From the NCBI GenBank assembly GCA_050173345.1, contig JBFXKW010000001.1, positions 434,001 to 498,000 on the forward strand: DNA of 64,000 bases, read 5' to 3'. Shown in pieces: positions 1 to 8,745 of the stretch; the stretch's first letter is position 1, and each line of letters begins with the position of its first letter. The notes beneath the pieces were generated by a model that was not told the DNA's origin, did no database searches, and saw only the letters and a program-made list of their open reading frames with translations. This DNA is from SHWC01 sp050173345. GTDB taxonomy: Bacteria > Pseudomonadota > Alphaproteobacteria > UBA828. A program made the translations under genes and the position numbers.

Positions 1-583
1 AATCCTCCTTGCAGTCCTGCAAGTGATTGAGAACCTGGAGCGCGTTGCAGAGCGCGTCCGAACCCTCGATGTCGGCCCCGGTCTCGCCGTGGATGTCCAT
101 CATCACCCGGCCCACCGAAGCGGCGGAGCGGAGGCAATAGTCCATCAGGTCATCCCAATCGCGATAACGCCGCTTGGTGGCGTCCTGGATGAAGGCGGAG
201 AGCAGGTCGCGGCCGTGGCGCGGCGTGTTGCCGGTCGCGACCAGGCTGCGGTGATAGGGGCGCGCCCAATCCGGCAACGCCTGCTCGTCGACGCCGAGCG
301 CGGCCTGCGCCGCCGACAGCCGGCGCACCTTCTCCTCGGCTTCGAGCGTGGACGAATCGGCGATGTCATCGGCATGGCGCGCGAACAGGTAGAAGGCGTG
401 GACATGCGGCCGGAACTGCCTGGCGATCAGGAAGGAGCCGACCGGAAAATTCTCGGTGTTGGCGCGGATCAGGGCCTGAACGTCGCCGGACGGGCCGGCC
501 CCGGGCGCCGGCGCCCTGCCCTCTTCGTGTCCGACGGAGGTCACGGTCACCGGCGGAGCGCTCCGCCCGACACCGGTCGTCAC
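1..583 (-). CDS. hpnC: Squalene synthase HpnC, 5' part (cut by window edge)
   Basis: The first ~194 codons of a squalene/phytoene synthase-family protein; the 3' end lies left of the window. HpnC acts with HpnD and HpnE to make squalene for hopanoids. Visible features are the ENFPVGSFLIARQFRPHV stretch typical of HpnC, the first Asp-rich motif HADDIAD, and the second one in LNHLQDCKED. HpnD-type proteins instead begin with SSF and have CRAVDD-like motifs, so HpnC is preferred. The proposed GTG start at 583 overlaps the dxr stop (ATGTGA), suggesting translational coupling; in-frame GTGs at 550 and 544 are alternatives. It lies downstream of dxr on the same strand, so precursor supply and squalene synthesis may be co-expressed. 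Confidence 0.85.
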   Translation of the reverse strand, partial: MTTGVGRSAPPVTVTSVGHEEGRAPAPGAGPSGDVQALIRANTENFPVGSFLIARQFRPHVHAFYLFARHADDIADSSTLEAEEKVRRLSAAQAALGVDEQALPDWARPYHRSLVATGNTPRHGRDLLSAFIQDATKRRYRDWDDLMDYCLRSAASVGRVMMDIHGETGADIEGSDALCNALQVLNHLQDCKED

Positions 584-1776
584 ATCAACGTACCCGCGAG
601 CCGACGCGCCTCGGCGTCGATCGCGTGGACGTCGTCGAGCGTCTCGATCGCCCGATGCGAGATTTCCTCAAGGCTCTGCTCGACGATCCGCGTGATGTCG
701 AGAAAGCCGATGCGGCGGTTGAGGAAGCCGTGCACCGCGACCTCGTTCGCCGCATTGAGCACGATCGGCGCCGAGCCGCCCGCCTCCAGGGCTTCGCGGG
801 CCAGGCGCAGCGCCGGGAAGCGGACATCGTCCGGCGCCTCGAAGGTCAGGGTGGCGACGCCCGCGAAGTCGAGCCGCGGCGACGGCGATTCGATGCGGTC
901 GGGCCAGGCCAGCGCATAGGCGATCGGCGTGCGCATGTCCGGCGAGCCGAGCTGCGCGAGCACCGAGCCGTCGCAATAGGCGACCATCGAATGCACCACC
1001 GACTGGGGGTGCACCACGATCTCGATCTGGTCGATGCGCAGGGGGAACAGGTGAAAGGCCTCGATCGTCTCGAGGCCCTTGTTCATCATGGTCGCCGAAT
1101 CGACCGAAATCTTCGCGCCCATGTCCCAGTTCGGGTGGGCGACCGCCTGCTCCGGCGTGACGCCCGCCATGTGCTGCATGTCCGCGGTGCGGAACGGGCC
1201 GCCCGAGGCGGTCAGGATGATCTTCTCGACCCGCTCCGGCCGCGTGAAATCGAACACCTGGAAGATCGCGTTGTGCTCCGAATCGACCGGCAGCAGCGTC
1301 GCGCCGTGCTGGCGGACCTCGTCCACCATGAGGCTGCCGGCGCAGACCAGGCATTCCTTGTTGGCGAGCGCGACCACCGCGCCGCGGCGTACCGCCGCGA
1401 GCGTCGGCGCGAGGCCGGCCGCGCCGACGATGCCGGCCATCACCCAGTCGGCCGGCTGGGCCGCGGCCTCGACCACGGCCTCCGGCCCGGCGGCAGCACG
1501 GATGCCGGTGCCTGAGAGCGCGGCCTTGAGATCGAGATAGCGCCGCTCGTCCCCGATCACCGCGAGCTTCGCGCCGAGCCGGCGGGCCTGCTCGGCGAGC
1601 TTAGCGACATTGCAATAGGCGGTCAGCGCCTCGACCCGGTAGCGGCCGCGGTGGCGTTCCAGGAGATCGACCGTGTTGCAGCCGATCGACCCGGTCGAAC
1701 CCAGGATGGTTACGCTGCGGGGCTCTGCGCCGACAGCCGCGATGGTCTCTGCCGCACGCTCGGCTGGTCTCGCCAT
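580..1776 (-). CDS. dxr: 1-deoxy-D-xylulose 5-phosphate reductoisomerase
   Basis: Converts DXP to 2-C-methyl-D-erythritol 4-phosphate with NADPH, the first committed step of the MEP isoprenoid pathway (cytosolic). The 398-residue product has the normal length. Visible are the nucleotide-binding GSTGSIG at 26-32, ANKECLVCAG, the metal and substrate region VDSEHNAIFQ, the flexible-loop region MNKGLETIEAFHLF and HPQSVVHS. The ATG at 1776 fits the family, with an N-terminal leader of ~20 residues before the Rossmann fold. It is followed by hpnC with overlapping stop and start. In many alphaproteobacteria dxr sits with cdsA, uppS and rseP; here it stands between mfd and hpnC instead. Confidence 0.97.
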   Translation of the reverse strand: MARPAERAAETIAAVGAEPRSVTILGSTGSIGCNTVDLLERHRGRYRVEALTAYCNVAKLAEQARRLGAKLAVIGDERRYLDLKAALSGTGIRAAAGPEAVVEAAAQPADWVMAGIVGAAGLAPTLAAVRRGAVVALANKECLVCAGSLMVDEVRQHGATLLPVDSEHNAIFQVFDFTRPERVEKIILTASGGPFRTADMQHMAGVTPEQAVAHPNWDMGAKISVDSATMMNKGLETIEAFHLFPLRIDQIEIVVHPQSVVHSMVAYCDGSVLAQLGSPDMRTPIAYALAWPDRIESPSPRLDFAGVATLTFEAPDDVRFPALRLAREALEAGGSAPIVLNAANEVAVHGFLNRRIGFLDITRIVEQSLEEISHRAIETLDDVHAIDAEARRLAGTLM

Positions 1777-1804
1777 ATCGTTACCTGGCTTGCTTCCCTG
1801 CCCC

Positions 1805-1862
1805 CTGGCGGGGACTCTGCGGTCCCTACCGCCAGCCTCGGGGATATCTTGATAGTATCCCC
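1805..1862. other. Two strong hairpins between mfd and dxr
   Basis: The 141-bp gap between mfd and dxr holds two inverted repeats. The first pairs CTGGCGG (1805-1811) with CCGCCAG (1829-1835), extended inside by GGAC/GTCC. The second pairs GGGGATA (1840-1846) with TATCCCC (1856-1862). Neither is followed by a clear T run on the minus strand, so neither is a classical intrinsic terminator. They may form an mfd 3' end or a structured dxr leader. A weak promoter-like TTGCGT / 18 nt / GATACT lies just upstream on the minus strand. Confidence 0.4.
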
Positions 1863-1917
1863 AAGGCGTTACGGCCGACGCAACAGCAAAAAAATCACTT
1901 GCGCCGGAACCCGCCCC

Positions 1918-4900
1918 TCAGGCCGCGAGCGCCGCGACCCGTTCGAGCAGGGTTTCGACGCCCGAAATCCGCTCCTCGGTCCGGCCCCAGTCGCGCTGCG
2001 CCACCAGCCTGTTGTCCGGGCGCAGCCGGAGGCCGTGCTCGGGCCTGGAAACCAGGGCGATCAGCTTGTCCGGCGCCGCAAAGGTGTCGTTGCGGAAGCT
2101 GAGCACGGCGCCCCGGGGCCCGGCCTCGACGCGCGAGACCCCGGCCTGCCGGCACAGCCGCTTGATCGCGACCACCTTCATCAGGTGGATCACCTCGTCG
2201 GGCGGCGGGCCGAAGCGGTCGGTCAGCTCGTCCAGGAACGACTCGATGTCGGCCCTGCCCTCGAGCTGGGAGAGCCGGCGGTACAGGTTGAGCCGGACAT
2301 CGAGGTCCGCGACGTACGACTCCGGGATCAGCACCGAGGCGCCGATCGAGATATGGGGCGACCAGGCGGGCTCGGGCGCCGGCCCGCCGGCCCCGGCGCG
2401 GGCGGCGCGGATCGCCTCCTCCAGCATCTGCTGGTAGAGCTCGATGCCGACCTCGCGGATGTGGCCGGACTGCTCGGCGCCGAGCAGATTGCCGGCGCCG
2501 CGTATGTCGAGGTCGTGGCTGGCGAGCGCGAAGCCGGCGCCGAGCGTATCGAGCCGGTGGATCACGTCGAGCCGCTTCAAGGCGCTATCCGTCAGGCGCT
2601 TGCCGGGCGGCGTGGTGAGATAGGCGTAAGCACGCAGCTTCGAGCGCCCGATGCGGCCGCGCAGCTGATAGAGCTGGGCGAGGCCGAACATGTCGGCGCG
2701 ATGCACGACCAGCGTGTTGACCCGCGGCAGGTCGAGGCCGGATTCGACGATCGCGGTCGAGACCAGCACGTCGAACGCGCCGTCATAGAAGGCGGCCATC
2801 ACCTTTTCGAGCGCGAGCGCGCCCATCTGGCCGTGGGCGATGCCGATCTTCACCTCGGGCACCAGCGCGCGCAGGCGTGCCGCCACCTCGTCGAGGTCGG
2901 CGACCCGCGGGCAGACGTAGAAGCTCTGCCCGCCCCTGAAGTGCTCGCGCATGATGCCTTCGCGGATCACTACGGGATCGAACGGCAGGATGAAGGTGCG
3001 GACCGCCAGGCGATCGACCGGCGGCGTCGCGATCACGCTCATGTCACGCACCCCGCTCAGGGCGAGCTGCAAGGTGCGCGGGATCGGCGTCGCGGTCAGC
3101 GTCAGCACGTGCAGGCCGGCCTTGAGCTGCTTGAGCCGCTCCTTGTGCGCCACGCCGAAATGCTGCTCCTCGTCGACGATGATCAGGCCGAGCCGCTCGA
3201 ACCGGATGGTCTTGCCGAGCAGCGCATGGGTGCCGACCACGATGTCGATCGAGCCGTCGGCGACGCCGCGCTTCACCTCCGCCGCCTTCTTCGGGGAGAC
3301 CAGGCGGGAAAGCTGCTCGATGCGCACGGGGAGGCCCTCGAAGCGCGCGCTGAAGATCGCGAAGTGCTGCCGGCAGAGCAGCGTGGTCGGCGCGAGGACC
3401 GCGACCTGCCGGCCGCGCGCGGCGACGGCATAGGCGGCGCGCAGCGCCACCTCGGTCTTGCCGAAACCGACATCGCCGCAGATCAGGCGGTCCATGGGGC
3501 GGCCCGAGATGAGGTCCGCCAGGGTATCGTCGATCGCCTTGGCCTGGTCCTCGGTCTCGGTGTAGGGAAAGCGTGCCGCGAAGGCGTCGTAGTCGCCTTC
3601 GCCGGAATCGAACACCTCGGCCGGCCTGAGCTGGCGTTCCGCCGCGACCCGCATCAGCTCGTTCGCCATCTCGAGGAGGCGCTTCTTGAGGCGCGCCTTG
3701 CGGGCCTGCCAGTGCGCGCCGCCGAGCTTGTCGAGCTCGACCGGCTGGTCGGCCGAGCCGTAGCGGGACAGAAGCTCGATGTTCTCGACCGGCAGGAACA
3801 GCTTGTCGTCGTCGCGGTAGTGCAGGCGCAGGCAGTCATGCGGCGCGCCGTCGACGCTGAGGGTTTCGAGGCCCATATAGCGGCCGATGCCGTGGTCCTC
3901 GTGGACGACGAGGTCGCCCTCCTTCAATTCGCTCGCATCGGCCAGGAAGTTCTCGGCGCGGACGCGCTTGGTCCGTGCCGGCCGGCTCAGCCGCTCGCCG
4001 AGGATGTCCTGCTCGGTGAGCAGCGAGAGATCGCCGGCGACGAAGCCGTGGTCGATGGGAAGCTGGGCAAGGGCGACCTCGCCAGAGGGACGCGCCTTCG
4101 CCTCAGGCCAGGTCTCCACCGCCGCTAGCCGGTCGAGCCCGTGCTCGACGAGCAGCCGGCGCAGGCGCTCGCGGCTGCCGGCGCTGACGCAGCCGAGCAC
4201 GACGCGCCTGCCGGCGTCGCGCTCGGCGTCGATATGGCTGCGCACCACGTCGAAGAGCGCCGATTGCCCGCCCATGCGCTCGGCGGAGAAGTCGCGGGCC
4301 GGACGTCCGCCGGCATCGATCGCGGCGGCGCCCCCGCCCTGCCCGCGATGGCGCGAGAACAGCCCGACGCCGCGCCCTTCGAGCGCCGCCTCCCAATCGC
4401 CCAGATCGAGGAACAGGCGCTCCGCCGGGACCGGCTTGTAGTCGGCCTCCATCGAGGTCGCGGGCGCGCTCGCCCGTGCCTCGTGGAAATCCGCGATGGC
4501 CTCGAGCCGGCTGTCGCGCGCCTCCTCCGCCTGGTCGTCGAGGGTGACCGGCGCGCCCGGCAGATAGTCGAACAGGGTATCGAGGCGGTCATGGAACAGC
4601 GGCAGCCAGTGCTCCATGCCGGGATAGTGCCGGCCGGCGCTGACCGCCTCGAACAGCGCGTCCTCCTGGGTCACCGCGCCGAACAGGGCGCGGTAGCCGG
4701 CGCGGAAGCGGCTGATCGCATCGGGCGTCAGCAGCACCTCGCCGACCGGCCAGAGGCTGAGCGCATCGAGCTGACCGGTGCTTCGCTGCGACATGGGGTC
4801 GAAGCGCTTGATGGCTTCCACCGTGTCGCCGAACAGGTCGATGCGCACCGGCTCCGCGCCGCCCGAGGGAAAGATGTCCACGATGCCGCCGCGCAGGGCG

Positions 4901-5433
4901 TATTCGCCGGCCTCCATCACGGTGCCGGTCGCGATGTAGCCATTGGCTTCGAGGAACGCCGCCAGCGTCTCGCGTTCGACCGTCGCGCCGACCGCGATGT
5001 TGAACGAGGCGCCGGTCAGCATCGTGCGCGGCGGCACGCGCTGCAACGCGGCGTTGACCGTGGTGAGCACCACGCACGGGCCGGTTCCGCCCGGCTGCGC
5101 GGCCAGCCGCGCTAGCGCCGCCATGCGCTGGCTCACGATGTCCGCGCGCGGCGAGGCCCGGTCGTATGGCAGGCAGTCCCAGGCCGGGAAGACGATCTGC
5201 TCGATCTCGGGCGCGAAGAAGCGCAGGCACGCCGCCATATGGGCGAGCCGGGCATCGTCGCGCGCGACGTAGAGGATCGGGGTCGGCGCCACAAAGGGCG
5301 CGGCCTCGGCGAGCAGCCGGGCGTCGAGCCCTTCGGGCGTGCCCGCGACGACGACGCGGCCGCGACGCCCGAGCGCGACGGCGAGCACGGGAGCGCCGGT
5401 CATCTTCTCAAGGTCGGCGGCGTTCGCTGACAT
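1918..5433 (-). CDS. mfd: Transcription-repair coupling factor Mfd
   Basis: An ATP-driven DNA translocase that displaces RNA polymerase stalled at lesions and recruits UvrA. The 1171-residue product is of normal length. In order it has the UvrB-like N-terminal module, the RNA polymerase interaction domain (around KEGDLVVHEDHGIGRYMG), a superfamily 2 helicase core with Walker A GDVGFGKTE near residue 650 and DEEQ near 751, the second RecA lobe with the translocation motif region (QLRGRIGRS), and the C-terminal TRCF domain. Its start overlaps the end of sdhE by 26 nt. The sdhE-mfd arrangement is common in alphaproteobacteria. Confidence 0.97.
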   Translation of the reverse strand: MSANAADLEKMTGAPVLAVALGRRGRVVVAGTPEGLDARLLAEAAPFVAPTPILYVARDDARLAHMAACLRFFAPEIEQIVFPAWDCLPYDRASPRADIVSQRMAALARLAAQPGGTGPCVVLTTVNAALQRVPPRTMLTGASFNIAVGATVERETLAAFLEANGYIATGTVMEAGEYALRGGIVDIFPSGGAEPVRIDLFGDTVEAIKRFDPMSQRSTGQLDALSLWPVGEVLLTPDAISRFRAGYRALFGAVTQEDALFEAVSAGRHYPGMEHWLPLFHDRLDTLFDYLPGAPVTLDDQAEEARDSRLEAIADFHEARASAPATSMEADYKPVPAERLFLDLGDWEAALEGRGVGLFSRHRGQGGGAAAIDAGGRPARDFSAERMGGQSALFDVVRSHIDAERDAGRRVVLGCVSAGSRERLRRLLVEHGLDRLAAVETWPEAKARPSGEVALAQLPIDHGFVAGDLSLLTEQDILGERLSRPARTKRVRAENFLADASELKEGDLVVHEDHGIGRYMGLETLSVDGAPHDCLRLHYRDDDKLFLPVENIELLSRYGSADQPVELDKLGGAHWQARKARLKKRLLEMANELMRVAAERQLRPAEVFDSGEGDYDAFAARFPYTETEDQAKAIDDTLADLISGRPMDRLICGDVGFGKTEVALRAAYAVAARGRQVAVLAPTTLLCRQHFAIFSARFEGLPVRIEQLSRLVSPKKAAEVKRGVADGSIDIVVGTHALLGKTIRFERLGLIIVDEEQHFGVAHKERLKQLKAGLHVLTLTATPIPRTLQLALSGVRDMSVIATPPVDRLAVRTFILPFDPVVIREGIMREHFRGGQSFYVCPRVADLDEVAARLRALVPEVKIGIAHGQMGALALEKVMAAFYDGAFDVLVSTAIVESGLDLPRVNTLVVHRADMFGLAQLYQLRGRIGRSKLRAYAYLTTPPGKRLTDSALKRLDVIHRLDTLGAGFALASHDLDIRGAGNLLGAEQSGHIREVGIELYQQMLEEAIRAARAGAGGPAPEPAWSPHISIGASVLIPESYVADLDVRLNLYRRLSQLEGRADIESFLDELTDRFGPPPDEVIHLMKVVAIKRLCRQAGVSRVEAGPRGAVLSFRNDTFAAPDKLIALVSRPEHGLRLRPDNRLVAQRDWGRTEERISGVETLLERVAALAA

Positions 5434-5692
5434 AGCGGATCAAGCGGGTCATGACCGGGGTCGCGAACGCCTCGGGCACGGGTGCGCGTCCGGTAATCCA
5501 ATCCAGCACTTCGCGGTCGTCGTTGATGTCGAGCAGCCGCTCGAACTCATCGACCCTCTCCTCGTCCAGCTCCTCGACATGAGCGGCCACGAAGCCGCCG
5601 AGGAGGATGTCGGTCTCCTTGAAGCCGGTATGGGTCGTGCGGAAGCGGAGGCGCCGCCTGCGGGTGGCGAGATCGTGCTTTTGCTGATTCAT
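5408..5692 (-). CDS. sdhE: FAD assembly factor SdhE (DUF339/Sdh5)
   Basis: A small protein (94 residues) that promotes covalent flavinylation of the succinate dehydrogenase flavoprotein; mitochondrial SDHAF2/Sdh5 is its homologue. The family core is seen in RRRRLRFRTTHTGFKETD, ILLGGF and DINDDREVLDWITG. The usual RGxxE motif appears here as T22-G23-F24-K25-E26: Gly and Glu are kept but the Arg is replaced by Thr. The ATG at 5692 gives the family length; an upstream in-frame extension carries repeat-derived sequence and is rejected. The gene overlaps mfd by 26 nt. No good Shine-Dalgarno is visible. Confidence 0.9.
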   Translation of the reverse strand: MNQQKHDLATRRRRLRFRTTHTGFKETDILLGGFVAAHVEELDEERVDEFERLLDINDDREVLDWITGRAPVPEAFATPVMTRLIRYVSERRRP

Positions 5693-5775
5693 GGCGGATC
5701 GCTCGGGCGGCATCATAGGCACGCCTTCTCTGCCGCACCAGCCCCGCCCGGTGGTAGGGATGGGTGCCGTCCGCT

Positions 5776-5844
5776 CATGCTTCGACGGGCTCAGCATGAG
5801 GGCCTTGAGTTTCGGCCTCATTCTGAGCCTGTCGAAGGATGAGG
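5776..5844. repeat. Double-hairpin palindromic repeat (REPIN-like), copy 1
   Basis: A 69-bp element in the sdhE-recG gap. Arm A (5776-5801) folds on itself through CATGCT/AGCATG. A 14-nt spacer (5802-5815) follows, then arm B (5816-5844), which folds through CATTCT/AGGATG. The arms are inverted copies of one another. A second copy lies at 43748-43816 in opposite orientation and differs at about 8 of 69 positions. Translated, such elements give the spurious peptide FDRLRM...LSLSKH. Confidence 0.85.
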
Positions 5845-5912
5845 CCGCCGCACCGGCTCTCGCCCCGCCGTTCGGTTGGCAGCGGCGGAGGCGGCTTGTA
5901 GGTTTGCTCGCC

Positions 5913-7994
5913 ATGCGCCCGCCGGTCCTCAATCCGCTGTTCGCGCCGATTACCGCGCTGCCCGGCGTCGGCGCCAAGGTCGCCCGCCTGATCGAGCGCG
6001 TGGCGGGCGGCAGGGTGATCGACCTGGTCTGGCACCTGCCGAGCGGGGTGATCGACCGCCGCTTCGCGCCGAAGCTCGCGGCAGCGCCGACCGGCGCGAT
6101 CGTCACCCTGACGGTGCGCGTCGAGGAGCATCGCCCGCCGCGCAACCAGCGCCTGCCCTACAAGGTGATCTGCTCGGACGAGACCGGCTTCATCGACCTC
6201 GTCTTCTTCCGGGCGCGCGGCGATTATCTGGAGAAGGCGCTGCCCGTCGGCCAGGTGCGCGTGGTGAGCGGCCGGGTCGAGCGCTACGACGAAAAGCTCC
6301 AGATGATCCACCCGGACCACATCGTGCCGCTCGAGGATATCGACACGCTGCGGGCGATCGAGCCGGTCTACGGCCTGACCGAAGGCCTGAGCCTGAAGGT
6401 GCTCGGCAAGGCCATGCGGGCGGCGCTGGGGCGGCTCCCCGAACTCGCCGAGTGGCACGATCCGGCGCTGCTCGCCCGGCAGGCATGGCCAGCCTGGCGG
6501 GCGGCGCTGCTCGCGGTTCACGAACCCAGCTCCCTCGATGCCCTGGCGCCCGAGACGCCGGCACGGCAGCGCCTCGCCTATGACGAGCTGCTGGCCAACC
6601 AGCTTGCTCTTGCGTTGATGCGCGCCCGGGTGCGGCGCGCGCGCGGCCGGAGCCTCGCCGGCGACGGGCGGCTGCGGGACAAGGTGCGCCGCGCCCTGCC
6701 CTACACCCTGACCAGCGGCCAGGAGGCGGCGATCCAAGAGATCGCGGCCGATCTCGGCGCGCCGTCTCGCATGCTCCGCCTGCTGCAGGGGGATGTCGGC
6801 AGCGGCAAGACGGTGGTCGCGCTGTTCGCCATGCTGATCGCGGTCGAGGCCGGCGCGCAGGCGGCCCTGATGGCGCCGACCGAAATCCTGGCGCGCCAGC
6901 ACATGAAGACGCTGGAGCCGCTGGCCGCGGCCGCAGGCGTGAAGCTGGTCCTGGTGCATGGCCGCGAGCGCGGCAAGGGACGCGCGGAGGCGCTGGCCCG
7001 CCTCGCCTCCGGCGCGGCGGACATCGCGATCGGCACGCACGCTCTGATCGAGGAGGAGGTCGCGTTCCGCGACCTCGCGCTCGTGGTGATCGACGAGCAG
7101 CACCGCTTCGGCGTGCATCAGAGATTGATGCTGGCCGCCAAGGGCGCTGCGGTCGACGTGCTGGTGATGACGGCGACGCCGATTCCTCGCACGCTCACCC
7201 TGACCGCCTATGGCGACATGGACGTGTCGCGCCTGACCGAACGGCCGGCGGGGCGCAAGCCGATCGAGACGCGAGTGGTGCCGCTCGACCGGCTCGACGA
7301 GGTGGTGGCTCGCACCAAGCAGGCGGTCGCGGACGGAGCGCGGGTCTATTGGGTATGCCCGCTCGTCGAGGAATCGGAGGCGGTGGACCTTGCCGCCGCG
7401 GCGGAACGGCACGCCGCCCTGCGCCGCGTGTTCGGCGAGCGCGTCGGGCTGGTGCACGGCCGCATGAAGACGGCCGAGAAGGACGCGGTGATGGCGGCGT
7501 TCGCGGGCGGCGCGCTCGACGTTCTGGTCGCGACGACGGTGATCGAGGTCGGCATCGACGTGCCCGAAGCCGGCATCATGATCGTCGAGCAGGCCGAGCG
7601 GTTCGGCCTCGCCCAGCTTCACCAGCTGCGCGGCAGGGTCGGGCGCGGCGGCCAGCCGGGCCGCTGCGTGCTGCTCTATGCCGGGCCGCTCGGCGAGGCG
7701 GCGCGCGCGCGGCTCCGCATCATGCGCGAGACCGACGACGGCTTCCGCATCGCGGAGGAGGATCTCCGGCTGCGCGGCGCCGGCGAGCTGCTCGGCACGC
7801 GCCAGAGCGGCCTGCCCGCCTTCAAGCTCGCCGATATCGACGTTCACGGCGATCTCTTGCCGATGGCGCGCGACGATGCGCGCCTCGTGCTCGATCGAGA
7901 CCCGACGCTGGCGGGCCCGCGCGGTGAGGCGCTCCGCCAACTGCTCTATCTGTTCGAGCGCGACGCCGCGATCCGCCTGATCGCGTCGGGCTGA
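5913..7994 (+). CDS. recG: ATP-dependent DNA helicase RecG
   Basis: Remodels stalled replication forks and Holliday junctions. The product is 693 residues. The N-terminal wedge (OB) domain covers roughly residues 50-160, followed by the helicase core with Walker A GDVGSGKT near 292 and DEQH near 392, then the second lobe with QLRGRVGRG and the C-terminal RecG signature region. The start is placed at MRPPVLNPLFAP, the normal RecG N-terminus; the reading frame runs 222 nt further upstream but through the palindromic repeat. It is divergent from sdhE-mfd and convergent with the DUF502 gene, 19 bp away. Confidence 0.96.
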   Translation: MRPPVLNPLFAPITALPGVGAKVARLIERVAGGRVIDLVWHLPSGVIDRRFAPKLAAAPTGAIVTLTVRVEEHRPPRNQRLPYKVICSDETGFIDLVFFRARGDYLEKALPVGQVRVVSGRVERYDEKLQMIHPDHIVPLEDIDTLRAIEPVYGLTEGLSLKVLGKAMRAALGRLPELAEWHDPALLARQAWPAWRAALLAVHEPSSLDALAPETPARQRLAYDELLANQLALALMRARVRRARGRSLAGDGRLRDKVRRALPYTLTSGQEAAIQEIAADLGAPSRMLRLLQGDVGSGKTVVALFAMLIAVEAGAQAALMAPTEILARQHMKTLEPLAAAAGVKLVLVHGRERGKGRAEALARLASGAADIAIGTHALIEEEVAFRDLALVVIDEQHRFGVHQRLMLAAKGAAVDVLVMTATPIPRTLTLTAYGDMDVSRLTERPAGRKPIETRVVPLDRLDEVVARTKQAVADGARVYWVCPLVEESEAVDLAAAAERHAALRRVFGERVGLVHGRMKTAEKDAVMAAFAGGALDVLVATTVIEVGIDVPEAGIMIVEQAERFGLAQLHQLRGRVGRGGQPGRCVLLYAGPLGEAARARLRIMRETDDGFRIAEEDLRLRGAGELLGTRQSGLPAFKLADIDVHGDLLPMARDDARLVLDRDPTLAGPRGEALRQLLYLFERDAAIRLIASG

Positions 7995-8013
7995 CCGATT
8001 TTTCGATCTCCGT

Positions 8014-8745
8014 TCAGGTGCCCTTGCCGGCGACCTTGTGGGCCTTGCGGGTCTCCTTGAGATCGACTTTGTTGTTTTCTTCCGGGGTGCTCACGATGCC
8101 GCCCGAGATGACCAGCTTGATCCCTTCCTCGACCGACATCTTCAAACGCACCACCTCGGCCTCCTGGACCACGAGCAGGAAGCCGGAGGTGGGGTTGGGC
8201 GAGGTCGGGACGAACACATAGACCACGTTGGCGCCCACCTTTTCCCTGATCTCGGGATTGGGCGTCGAGGTGACGAAGCCGATCACCCAGACGTCCTTCC
8301 TCGGGTATTCGACGAGCACGACCTCCCGGAACGCCGTCGAGGATTGCGCGAGGACCGCGTCGAGCACCTGCTTGATGAGCCCATAGATCGAGCGGACGAT
8401 CGGCACGCGCGCGAGCAGCCGCTCGCCGGTGCGCACCATGAAGCGGCCGAGGAAATTGGTGACGAAGGCGCCGATCAGCGTGATGACGACGAGCAGGATC
8501 AGGACGCCGAGGCCGGGAACGCTGTGTTCCAGAAAGTTCTCGGGGTTGTACGGCTCGGGGATGAGCGGCAGGATCGTGGTGTCGACATAGTCAACGAAGC
8601 TGTAGATCAGCCAGGCCGTGATCCCGAGCGGCGCGGTAACCAGCACGCCCGCCAGGAAATAGTTGCGCAGGCGCGCCAGCAGGCTTCGCTTGCGGGGCGG
8701 CACCGGGAGCGGCGCGCCCGGAATCGGCGTCTGGTCCATCGTCAT
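8014..8745 (-). CDS. DUF502 (COV1-like) inner-membrane protein
   Basis: A 243-residue membrane protein of the DUF502/COG2928 family, related to plant LIKE-COV proteins; its biochemical role is unknown. Two hydrophobic segments are visible, around YFLAGVLVTAPLGITAWLIY and LGVLILLVVITLIGAF. Family-typical motifs are VPIVRSIYGLIKQ, the VLVEYPRKDVWVIGFVT region and PTSPNPTSGF. The ATG at 8745 is chosen; the frame continues upstream to 8874 but that part is Arg-rich and unlike the family. No function can be deduced from its neighbours. Confidence 0.88.
   Translation of the reverse strand: MTMDQTPIPGAPLPVPPRKRSLLARLRNYFLAGVLVTAPLGITAWLIYSFVDYVDTTILPLIPEPYNPENFLEHSVPGLGVLILLVVITLIGAFVTNFLGRFMVRTGERLLARVPIVRSIYGLIKQVLDAVLAQSSTAFREVVLVEYPRKDVWVIGFVTSTPNPEIREKVGANVVYVFVPTSPNPTSGFLLVVQEAEVVRLKMSVEEGIKLVISGGIVSTPEENNKVDLKETRKAHKVAGKGT

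Noticed and set aside
1651..4128. Long open frame opposite mfd on the plus strand
   Set aside because: It mirrors a clear mfd coding frame. Composition is His/Arg/Asp-rich with no family motif, as expected for antisense frames in GC-rich DNA. The same holds for long frames opposite recG (5775-7940), pccA (39694-42021) and AsmA (44542-46788).
5408..6145. sdhE extended upstream to 245 residues
   Set aside because: The extra N-terminal part is antisense to recG and passes through the palindromic repeat; its peptide FDRLRM...LSPSKH is the usual spurious product of that repeat. The 94-residue form matches the family.
7995..8013. Bidirectional terminator between recG and the DUF502 gene
   Set aside because: There is a T5 run but only a 4-bp imperfect stem; too weak to call.
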